64,000 bases of DNA from Ypsolopha sequella (taxonomy: Eukaryota; Arthropoda; Insecta; Lepidoptera; Ypsolophidae): assembly GCA_934047225.1 (NCBI GenBank), contig OW204010.1, forward strand, positions 310,001 through 374,000, in the 5' to 3' direction. The notes below the pieces were generated by a model. That model was given only the letters and a program-made list of their open reading frames with translations, was not told the DNA's origin and searched no databases. The first letter of the stretch is position 1. Each line of letters starts with the position of its first letter. This document shows positions 56,506 through 64,000 of this stretch, piece after piece. The position numbers and the translations under genes are program-made.

Positions 56506-58052
56506 AAATATTAACGTACTCAGTCGCTATTGCGCCACCACAAAATATTAACGTATATTATTACAGTATTCAGTCGCTATTGCGCCACCACAAAATATTA
56601 ACGTATATTATTAAAGTACTCTGTCGCTATTGCGCCACCACAAAATATTAACGTATATTATTAAAGTACTCTGTCGCTATTGCGCCACCACAAAATATTA
56701 ACGTATATTATTAAAGTACTCTGTCGCTATTGCGCCACCACAAAATATTAACGTATATTATTAAAGTACTCTGTCGCTATTGCGCCACCACAAAATATTA
56801 ACGTATATTATTAAAGTACTCTGTCGCTATTGCGCCACCACAAAATATTAACGTATATTATTAAAGTACTCTGTCGCTATTGCGCCACCACAAAATATTA
56901 ACGTATATTATTAAAGTACTCTGTCGCTATTGCGCCACCACAAAATATTAACATATATTATTACAGTACTCTGTCGCTATTGCGCCACCACAAAATATTA
57001 ACGTATATTATTAAAGTACTCTGTCGCTATTGCGCCACCACAAAATATTAACGTATATTATTAAAGTACTCTGTCGCTATTGCGCCACCACAAAATATTA
57101 ACGTATATTATTACAGTATTCAGTCGCTATTGCGCCACCACAAAATATTAACGTATATTATTAAAGTACTCTGTCGCTATTGCGCCACCACAAAATATTA
57201 ACATATATTATTACAGTACTCTGTCGCTATTGCGCCACCACAAAATATTAACATATATTATTACAGTACTCTGTCGCTATTGCGCCACCACAAAATATTA
57301 ACGTATATTATTAAAGTACTCTGTCGCTATTGCGCCACCACAAAATATTAACGTATATTATTAAAGTACTCTGTCGCTATTGCGCCACCACAAAATATTA
57401 ACGTATATTATTACAGTACTCTGTCGCTATTGCGCCACCACAAAATATTAACGTATATTATTAAAGTACTCTGTCGCTATTGCGCCACCACAAAATATTA
57501 ACGTATATTATTACAGTATTCAGTCGCTATTGCGCCACCACAAAATATTAACGTATATTATTAAAGTACTCTGTCGCTATTGCGCCACCACAAAATATTA
57601 ACGTATATTATTAAAGTACTCTGTCGCTATTGCGCCACCACAAAATATTAACGTATATTATTACAGTATTCAGTCGCTATTGCGCCACCACAAAATATTA
57701 ACGTATATTATTAAAGTACTCTGTCGCTATTGCGCCACCACAAAATATTAACGTATATTATTAAAGTACTCTGTCGCTATTGCGCCACCACAAAATATTA
57801 ACGTATATTATTAAAGTACTCTGTCGCTATTGCGCCACCACAAAATATTAACGTATATTATTACAGTATTCAGTCGCTATTGCGCCACCACAAAATATTA
57901 ACGTATATTATTAAAGTACTCTGTCGCTATTGCGCCACCACAAAATATTAACGTATATTATTAAAGTACTCTGTCGCTATTGCGCCACCACAAAATATTA
58001 ACGTATATTATTACAGTACTCAGTCGCTATTGCGCCACCACAAAATATTAAC
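56506..58052. repeat. 50-bp satellite, about 31 copies
   Basis: Unit tgcgccaccacaaaatatta followed by acgtatattattaaagtact and ctgtcgctat. Variants: ttacagtattcag versus ttaaagtactctg, and acatat versus acgtat. The first unit next to the palindrome is truncated (aaatattaacgtactcag). Confidence 0.96.
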
Positions 58053-58187
58053 ATTTCTTTTAACAACTCTCATTTGTGAGAAATATAAAATAATGAGTAA
58101 AATAAATAAGAAAAATATTTTATAAAAATACAATATGTGTATCAATATGTAGGTATTTAAAAGTTGATTGTAAAAATATATAGTTTG
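58053..58187. other. flank of the BEL insertion
   Basis: AT-rich. The last 25 bases (gttgattgtaaaaatatata) are the reverse complement of the interspersed repeat near 21790, and gtttg (58183-58187) is the target duplication of the BEL element. Confidence 0.6.
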
Positions 58188-58640
58188 TGTTAGCGACGGA
58201 TGCAGCAAAGGTCAACTTCACACGCCCTCTGCAGGCAACGAAAAGGAACTAACGAAGAGTTAGGGTATGCTAGCGCGGCGTTACCGTACAGACACAACAA
58301 AATGTTTTTCGCGTTTTTAACATAAAAATAATGAGTTTAGAATAAATAAATAAATGTAAATAGATTAGGAATAACATATAGAATTAGGGAAAAATATTGC
58401 ATTATGTCTAGTTATAAGAATAAATAAATTATGACGAGTTTTCTAGATAGAACCCTTAGACAAGGATGCACATATATTGTAAGAAAGAAATAGATATAAG
58501 ATTAGTGCCGTGTGCAAAACGGCAAGTATATAAGGCGGGCCTAACCCGCGGTTTGTCATTCAGTACTGAGCATTACAAGAAGAATATTAAGAAAAATAAA
58601 AGAAGAAAAATCTACAAGAGTTTCAATACAGTCCACTACA
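58188..58640 (+). repeat. BEL 5' LTR
   Basis: 453 bp with TG...CA termini. Contains a TATA box, an initiator and AATAAA-type signals. Differs from the 3' LTR at gaagagtt/gaagggtt, gtgtgc/gtttgc and one T in the run catatattg. Confidence 0.93.
58527..58564 (+). promoter_or_regulatory. BEL LTR core promoter (TATA box and TCAGT initiator)
   Basis: TATATAAG at 58527-58534 is followed 26 bp later by TCAGT at 58560-58564, the arthropod initiator consensus, a spacing fitting transcription start at the A. The same pair occurs in the 3' LTR near 63087-63124. Confidence 0.6.
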
Positions 58641-58645
58641 GTTTT

Positions 58646-58662
58646 TGGTCCTTCGAGCCGGA
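58646..58662 (+). other. BEL primer-binding site
   Basis: tggtccttcgagccgga begins five bases after the 5' LTR. The TGG start is complementary to a tRNA CCA end. The tRNA species was not determined. Confidence 0.6.
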
Positions 58663-58709
58663 TCACTGAAGGAAGAATATTTTCGTCGAGAATCAAGATC
58701 CCGGGAACA

Positions 58710-61688
58710 ATGCCGGTCACACGCTCCACGACGTCGAGGGACAAGGATGCAAGAGCTGCCTTGAGGACGACTCACGACCCGCCAACGGCTACCCATAGTA
58801 CGACCACCGGTGGCACTACTGACGTCGAGGCTACAGGCATACTACACTTCAAGAATCCCGCGTCGCCGTCAGACTCCGAGAGGCCCGCACACCCGACCGA
58901 GGGTATTGCGAACCCCGCACCCCTCATGCTGCTCGCACCCCCCGCGCTGCCCGCACCCCCTGCGCCACCCGGATGCTCCGTGACGCCTTCAGCCACTGCA
59001 AGCACCATCAAGGAAGCCGAAGCTACGAAGCACACCACGACACACGAAGAACGAATCCTACCGCCCGCTGGAGCCCACCGTGCACCGTTAGGGAGGAAAG
59101 ATACCACCGTGGCAAGATCGACGACGTCATCCCGTAGTCGCAGAAAGCTTGAAGCTGAGGCCAAATACAGACTCGCCATGCAGAAGCTTGAAGAAGAAAA
59201 AGCTCGAACGGAGCTGATAAGGGCACAGGCAGAACTGTTGGCTCTTGATTCAGAAGAAGAACCCGACGAAGTCTTGGAGCTGGAGAAATCAATCAATGTA
59301 GAGCGATGGATCGACGACACTATGAAGAATCAAGAACCCGACATGCCGCAAGAACCTCAACCTTCTATGGAGCCGAAGCCACGTGACCACGTGACAACAG
59401 CACCGTTTGAAGAAATGAGAAGCGACACCAAGAAGAGCGACATACAGATCCTGGCTGATGCAATTTTAGAAGCAACACAAAACAACGCATCACGTCAACC
59501 AGTCGCACTCCACGCATACATGCAAGATCTACCATCGTTCAGCGGAAACATTGAAGAATGGCTCATATTCAAGAAACAATACAGAGAGACCACAGCCCTG
59601 TACTCCGAAACACAGAACATGGCAAGGCTGAGGAAGAGCATCACTGGGCCGGCAAGAGAAGCTGTGAAGAGTTTGCTGATGCTAACATCACGACCCGAGG
59701 ACGTCATCACAGCATTAGAACGACGCTTTGGGAAACCCGACGCGATAGTATTGGCCGAGATGGAGAAGATCAAGAAACATGCAGCACTGAACGAGAACCC
59801 ACGAGACACATGCATCTTCGCTAGTCGCGTCAACAACGTCGTGGCGACTATCAAGGCACTTTCAATGCCGCAATATCTCCACTCACCTGAGATGTGCAGA
59901 AGCATTATCGAGAAGCGCACACCGATCACCAAGCACCGATGGTACGACTTCAGAGCGAGGTGCACCGACCATGAAGAACCAGAACTCCTCATGATCGACC
60001 GATTCCTCAGTACGGAAGCAGACCTCTGCGGACCATACACACCAGCGGAAGTAGAGAAAACCAAGAGCTTCAACAGATCGAACACGCGCTTCGCACAAGC
60101 ACATCACGTCGAGAAAGAAAAAGAAGAGACCACTGCTGCAGTGCAAGAAGAGAAAAAGAAGACCTGCATATTTTGCACTAAAAAACATTGGTCACACGAA
60201 TGCAAGAAATTCATAGCAGCAGACAATGAGAAAAGATGGAAGATGGCAATGGAAAACAAACTCTGTTTCCGTTGCCTGAGAAAGCGTCACCAAAGAACAA
60301 GCTGCCGCAGTCCACCATGCAAGATCTTCAGGAGAAGCCACCACCTTACTTTGCATAACCCAGAGAAGAAAGAACAAGTCGAGAAACCCAGAGAACAAAG
60401 GGAGAAACCATTAGAAGATAAGAAAACTGAGGAGACCGTCAACACTGCAGTACTGTCCGTCGCAGCGCCACTCACAGCCTATCTCAAGATTATTCCCGTA
60501 GAAGTTTACGGACCCGAGGGCTCTCAGAAGATACTGGCACTCTTGGACGAGGGATCGACCATCACTATGCTAAACAGTGATGTAGCCAGGAAGATAGGAG
60601 TCAGGGGTGAACCAGAGAGGCTGAGCATCAGCACCGTGGGTGGCGGTAAAGTCACCACACTCAGTTCCCTACGAGTCGACTTGAAGATAAGAGGACTTCA
60701 TCGCAGCGACAAGAGAAACATCACCAACGTGAGAACTATAGAAGACTTGAAGCTGCCACTCCAGCAAGTCCAGAAAGAAGATATTGAAGCATGTAAACAT
60801 CTCAAGAAGATAGAGAAACAAATCACCTTCACACCTGAAGCACCCAAGATGATCATTGGGCAAGATAACTGGGGTCTTATCGTCAGCAGAAAGATAATCA
60901 AAGGAAGACCATCTCAACCTGTCGCCTCACAGACAAACCTCGGATGGGTACTCCATGGCGTTCACGCAGGCATCTCCGTTCCAGTTAACTTTGTCAATCA
61001 CTGCATGGAAGAGAGAAGCGAAGATGAAATAGAGAAAATGATTAGGCATCACTTCAGCATCGACGCACTAGGAGTACAACCGAAACGACCGAGCACTGAC
61101 CCAGAAGAGAAGGCTCTGATGATTCTGAACACAACCATAGAAGACCTTACCAAACCAGAAGAATGGAGATGGGTTCCTACTAAACAGAATCCAGTCGATG
61201 AAGCCACCCCTGGTGTTCCAAGAGATTTCGCCGAACAATCTGCGTGGTTTACCGGACCATCCTTCCTGCAGACAACAGAGGAGAACTGGCCAATCAACAG
61301 ATTCCAGAACAAGGTGGCGCCAACAGGAGAAGAGAAAATAGAAAGAGTAGCAACCATTAATTGTCTACAACCATCCACTCCAGATGAAGAGCGCTTCTCA
61401 ACATGGAATAAACTACTGAAAACCATGGCAAGAGTTCTCATGTTCATCGACATCTGCAGAAAGAAGAATATCGTAATGGCCGCACATGAAGACAAGAACT
61501 GGAAACCCTATTCCAAAAAAGAGAAGAAGAAAAGGATCACGCAGCCCAAGAAGATAGAAGAAAAGAAATTTCTACCAATAGATGAGTCATACATAAGACG
61601 AGCAGAAATAATTTTAATAAAGAAGAGCCAAGAAGACTGCTTTAGCGAAGAAATCAATAACCTAAAGAAGAAGATGATGATAAGATGA
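58710..61688 (+). CDS. BEL Gag-protease polyprotein with reverse transcriptase deleted (992 aa)
   Basis: The start codon MPVTRSTTSRDKD lies 70 bp after the LTR. Residues about 140-180 are a coiled coil (KLEAEAKYRLAMQKLEEEKA). Residues 265-460 match the BEL gag core (LPSFSGNIEEWLIFKKQYRE). Two zinc knuckles follow, CIFCTKKHWSHEC near 487 and CFRCLRKRHQRTSC near 515. The retropepsin-like segment ALLDEGSTITMLNSDVARKI near 609 has the DEG active site. After FSIDALGVQPKRPSTDPEEK the frame jumps to EEWRWVPTKQNPVDEATPGV and WFTGPSFLQ, which in full elements lies beyond RNase H. The deletion is in frame, so the ORF stays open, ending in a Lys-rich tail at 61688. It encodes particle protein and protease but no polymerase. 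Confidence 0.9.
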   Translation: MPVTRSTTSRDKDARAALRTTHDPPTATHSTTTGGTTDVEATGILHFKNPASPSDSERPAHPTEGIANPAPLMLLAPPALPAPPAPPGCSVTPSATASTIKEAEATKHTTTHEERILPPAGAHRAPLGRKDTTVARSTTSSRSRRKLEAEAKYRLAMQKLEEEKARTELIRAQAELLALDSEEEPDEVLELEKSINVERWIDDTMKNQEPDMPQEPQPSMEPKPRDHVTTAPFEEMRSDTKKSDIQILADAILEATQNNASRQPVALHAYMQDLPSFSGNIEEWLIFKKQYRETTALYSETQNMARLRKSITGPAREAVKSLLMLTSRPEDVITALERRFGKPDAIVLAEMEKIKKHAALNENPRDTCIFASRVNNVVATIKALSMPQYLHSPEMCRSIIEKRTPITKHRWYDFRARCTDHEEPELLMIDRFLSTEADLCGPYTPAEVEKTKSFNRSNTRFAQAHHVEKEKEETTAAVQEEKKKTCIFCTKKHWSHECKKFIAADNEKRWKMAMENKLCFRCLRKRHQRTSCRSPPCKIFRRSHHLTLHNPEKKEQVEKPREQREKPLEDKKTEETVNTAVLSVAAPLTAYLKIIPVEVYGPEGSQKILALLDEGSTITMLNSDVARKIGVRGEPERLSISTVGGGKVTTLSSLRVDLKIRGLHRSDKRNITNVRTIEDLKLPLQQVQKEDIEACKHLKKIEKQITFTPEAPKMIIGQDNWGLIVSRKIIKGRPSQPVASQTNLGWVLHGVHAGISVPVNFVNHCMEERSEDEIEKMIRHHFSIDALGVQPKRPSTDPEEKALMILNTTIEDLTKPEEWRWVPTKQNPVDEATPGVPRDFAEQSAWFTGPSFLQTTEENWPINRFQNKVAPTGEEKIERVATINCLQPSTPDEERFSTWNKLLKTMARVLMFIDICRKKNIVMAAHEDKNWKPYSKKEKKKRITQPKKIEEKKFLPIDESYIRRAEIILIKKSQEDCFSEEINNLKKKMMIR

Positions 61689-61696
61689 GATGAGGG

Positions 61697-62824
61697 ATGA
61701 GATCCAGCATCAGAAAACTGATTCATCAATGCCAGTGGTGCCGTATGAAGAAAAACACACCGCAGAGACCACCGACGGGAGACCTACCAGGAGAACGACT
61801 ACAACATCATCGACGACCATTTACATACGCCGCTGTCGACTACTTTGGGCCAATGAAGATCACCATAGGCAGACGAAATGAAAAACGCTGGGGCGTACTC
61901 TTCACTTGCCTCACTACAAGGGCAATACACTTAGAGCTGGCGCAAACACTCAGCACCAGTTCCATGATCATGGCACTGAGGAGGATGGCAGCAAGAAGAG
62001 GAACACCGGCTACCCTCTACAGCGACAATGGAACTAATTTCGTCGGAGCAGAACGTGAGCTGAAAGAAGAGTTCGAGAAGATGAAGAAAGAAGACCCAGA
62101 GCAGAAGATTCAAGGCCTAGGAATTCGCTGGAAATTCGTACCGCCAGGAGCACCAAACATGGCAGGAGCATGGGAGCGAATGGTCAGAACAGTCAAGACT
62201 GCACTCTACGCTACGCTCAAAGAGAAGGCGCCATCTGAAGAAACACTGCACACACTGCTCACTGAAATAGAGCACATGGTTAACCCCAGACCATTGACGA
62301 GCGTGAGCACCGATCCAGCAGATGAAGAAAGCCTAACGCCAAACCACTTCCTCCTGGGACGATCAAACGGAGCACCAGTCATTGGAACATTCGACGACAA
62401 AGTAATGATTGGGAAGGCGGACTGGAGAACAACGCAGCGTCTTGCAGACCACTTTTGGCACAGATGGATGAAGGAGTACCTCCCAGAACTACTTCTACGT
62501 CGCGGAGGCCTCCGACAAGCTACAGCAGTCACCGAAGGAGACATCGTACTCATCGCGGACGGAACGCTGCCAAGGAACCTGTGGCCTAGAGGAGAAGTAA
62601 CGAAGACGGTACCAGGACCTGACGGAAGAACGAGAATCGTCGAAGTCCGAACAGCTGGCGGAACATTTAGGAGACCGGTGTCACGGATCATCGTGCTGGT
62701 TCCTGCATCGTCGCGACCGAAGGATGGTGCTGCGCACGGCGGGGAGACTGTTAGCGACGGATGCAGCAAAGGTCAACTTCACACGCCCTCTGCAGGCAAC
62801 GAAAAGGAACTAACGAAGGGTTAG
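61697..62824 (+). CDS. BEL integrase fragment (375 aa)
   Basis: In a different frame from the upstream ORF. The CQWC zinc pair (residues 12-15) remains, but the preceding HH pair of the HHCC domain and the usual linker are missing, so a second deletion ends near 61697. The catalytic triad is complete: D48 (VDYFGP), D110 (YSDNGTNF) and E160 (GAWERMV). Then come the NPRPLT and LTPNHFLLGR motifs and a DUF5641-type tail (LWPRGEVTKTVPGPDGRTR). The reading frame runs into the 3' LTR, stopping at 62824. Without a frameshift or separate initiation it would not be made as part of the Gag polyprotein. Confidence 0.88.
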   Translation: MRSSIRKLIHQCQWCRMKKNTPQRPPTGDLPGERLQHHRRPFTYAAVDYFGPMKITIGRRNEKRWGVLFTCLTTRAIHLELAQTLSTSSMIMALRRMAARRGTPATLYSDNGTNFVGAERELKEEFEKMKKEDPEQKIQGLGIRWKFVPPGAPNMAGAWERMVRTVKTALYATLKEKAPSEETLHTLLTEIEHMVNPRPLTSVSTDPADEESLTPNHFLLGRSNGAPVIGTFDDKVMIGKADWRTTQRLADHFWHRWMKEYLPELLLRRGGLRQATAVTEGDIVLIADGTLPRNLWPRGEVTKTVPGPDGRTRIVEVRTAGGTFRRPVSRIIVLVPASSRPKDGAAHGGETVSDGCSKGQLHTPSAGNEKELTKG

Positions 62825-63200
62825 GGTATGCTAGCGCGGCGTTACCGTACAGACACAACAAAATGTTTTTCGCGTTTTTAACATAAAAATAATGAGTTTA
62901 GAATAAATAAATAAATGTAAATAGATTAGGAATAACATATAGAATTAGGGAAAAATATTGCATTATGTCTAGTTATAAGAATAAATAAATTATGACGAGT
63001 TTTCTAGATAGAACCCTTAGACAAGGATGCACATATATGTAAGAAAGAAATAGATATAAGATTAGTGCCGTTTGCAAAACGGCAAGTATATAAGGCGGGC
63101 CTAACCCGCGGTTTGTCATTCAGTACTGAGCATTACAAGAAGAATATTAAGAAAAATAAAAGAAGAAAAATCTACAAGAGTTTCAATACAGTCCACTACA
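62749..63200 (+). repeat. BEL 3' LTR
   Basis: 452 bp, TG...CA termini, over 99% identical to the 5' LTR. The integrase ORF ends 76 bp inside it. Confidence 0.93.
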
Positions 63201-63205
63201 GTTTG

Positions 63206-63345
63206 GCTATATTTAGTTGCATCTATATCGAGAAATCCTTGAAAACCCATAAAAAATGCATGACCCCTTATCTCCAAAATTGGTGAACCGAAAAATATGA
63301 AAAAAATCATGGTAATATGTGTTTACGTAAAGATAACAACTCGTT
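63206..63345 (-). repeat. lepidopteran interspersed repeat, copy 5 (target of the BEL insertion)
   Basis: Reverse complement of 21650-21790: gctatatttagttgcatcta, tatctccaaaattggtgaac, aaaaatcatggtaatatgtg. The other half lies left of the BEL element at about 58160-58187, so the BEL element interrupts this copy. Confidence 0.75.
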
Positions 63346-63465
63346 TTTTTTTTTAATAAAATGTCACTGGTATTTTGCAATCAGGTAATGTAGCCCTCAT
63401 GAGAGGTTTCAGAAAAAAAAATACAAAAATATTATGACGTAATTAGCTGCCACTTTGTGACAGAA

Positions 63466-63880
63466 CTGTCACATGGACTAAAAAAAGGCCGAAGTTGGAC
63501 CGTTTAAAATAAGGCTCGGACTCAGTCCGATGGACTTTCAAAGTAAATCCTAAAATCAAGCAGACTGAGCGGACTAGCCCGATCTCGGTTTAAAGCCGGT
63601 CCAGTCCGAGTTTGTCCGAAAAAGTTCATGAATTACTTCAAGAGAGTTATGCAATAAATACAATGTTACAATTTGATATTCGACTCCTTAAATAAAGTCG
63701 TCAACGTAGACTAACATAATTTTTTCATGCTATACTTGCATAAAACCATTCATAATCCTCATACACGGACCGAGCAGTCCTCGACCGTGCTTACGTGCTT
63801 GAATAAATACTATTTAACAATTTACGAGTTTATATAAATTTTCGGTTTTATTTCGGACTTTTATTTAGTCCATGTGACAG
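63466..63880. mobile_element. TIR element (MITE-like), about 415 bp
   Basis: ctgtcacatggactaaa at the left and tttagtccatgtgacag at the right are exact inverted termini. The interior has several ggactcagtccg and cagtccgag motifs of opposite orientation. No coding capacity. Confidence 0.6.
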
Positions 63881-64000
63881 CTATGCTATACAATGTTCAT
63901 CATACATGATTTTTTAACATCCTAACAAACCTGTCTAACTTGGCGAAAAGGAAAATGACTACCTCCAAATTATACTGACATGATGTGATGGCTGGCCCAT

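Larger units (their letters stand above)
58188..63200 (+). mobile_element. BEL/Pao LTR retrotransposon, internally deleted, 5-bp target duplication
   Basis: Two LTRs (58188-58640 and 62749-63200) begin TGTTAGCGAC and end CCACTACA. They differ at about three positions, including one indel. gtttg flanks both sides (58183-58187 and 63201-63205). Coding order is gag with zinc knuckles, protease, then directly the region that normally follows RNase H, then a damaged integrase. Reverse transcriptase and RNase H are absent. The length of 5.0 kb is about 1.5-2 kb short of a full element. It would need help in trans to move. Confidence 0.93.

Noticed and set aside
58772..62769. Minus-strand ORFs of 182, 196, 148 and 187 codons
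   Set aside because: Antisense shadows of the BEL polyprotein, caused by its GC-rich biased codon use.

Overview
The window looks like nuclear DNA of a moth or butterfly (Lepidoptera). It is AT-rich and has two spliced animal genes with canonical GT-AG introns. It carries several copies of an interspersed repeat with the 'agggttccgta' core that I associate with Lepidoptera, plus insect transposon classes (BEL/Pao, mariner, hAT, a P-like element, a CR1/L2-like LINE) and very large intronic tandem arrays. No CRISPR, operon or other prokaryotic feature is present.

Two host genes are arranged head to head. (1) On the minus strand, nine coding exons between 15866 and 56 join without a frame break into a BTB/POZ plus pipsqueak-type helix-turn-helix transcription factor of 573 residues. 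The BTB fold is split over three exons, followed by a Pro/Ser-rich linker with basic and SUMO-like motifs, an AT-hook and the psq DNA-binding domain. (2) On the plus strand, two exons at 34749 and 39450 encode the first 55 residues of PEN-2, a gamma-secretase subunit. The last exon is not in the window, so intron 2 appears to exceed 24 kb.

Layout: 0-16 kb holds the BTB-psq gene, whose introns carry an 80-bp array that copies an exon/donor junction, a 21-bp array, a 120-copy 32-bp array, an hAT-like element and SINEs. 17.2-20.0 kb is a degenerate THAP-domain transposon with 42-bp terminal inverted repeats and an exact 8-bp target duplication (P-like). 20-29 kb is gene-poor, with repeats and a foldback element. 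29.4-34.5 kb is a cluster of four hAT elements (one holding a LINE, one nested inside another) ending about 200 bp before the PEN-2 start codon. 34.7-39.6 kb is the PEN-2 exon 1 to exon 2 interval with a 33-bp array, a SWIM-finger gene remnant, MITEs and a mariner relic. 40.1-49.6 kb is one 36-bp satellite whose unit usually contains the CRE/bZIP octamer TGACGTCA. 50.0-56.5 kb is a nested pair of giant palindromes encoding inverted copies of an uncharacterised protein family. 56.5-58.05 kb is a 50-bp satellite. 58.2-63.2 kb is a young BEL/Pao retrotransposon that has lost reverse transcriptase and RNase H.

Tandem arrays total about 17 kb, roughly a quarter of the window, and all lie in introns of the two genes or in the presumed PEN-2 intron 2. 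Exon models rest on splice consensus, phase continuity and family motifs seen by eye. No search or transcript data were available.
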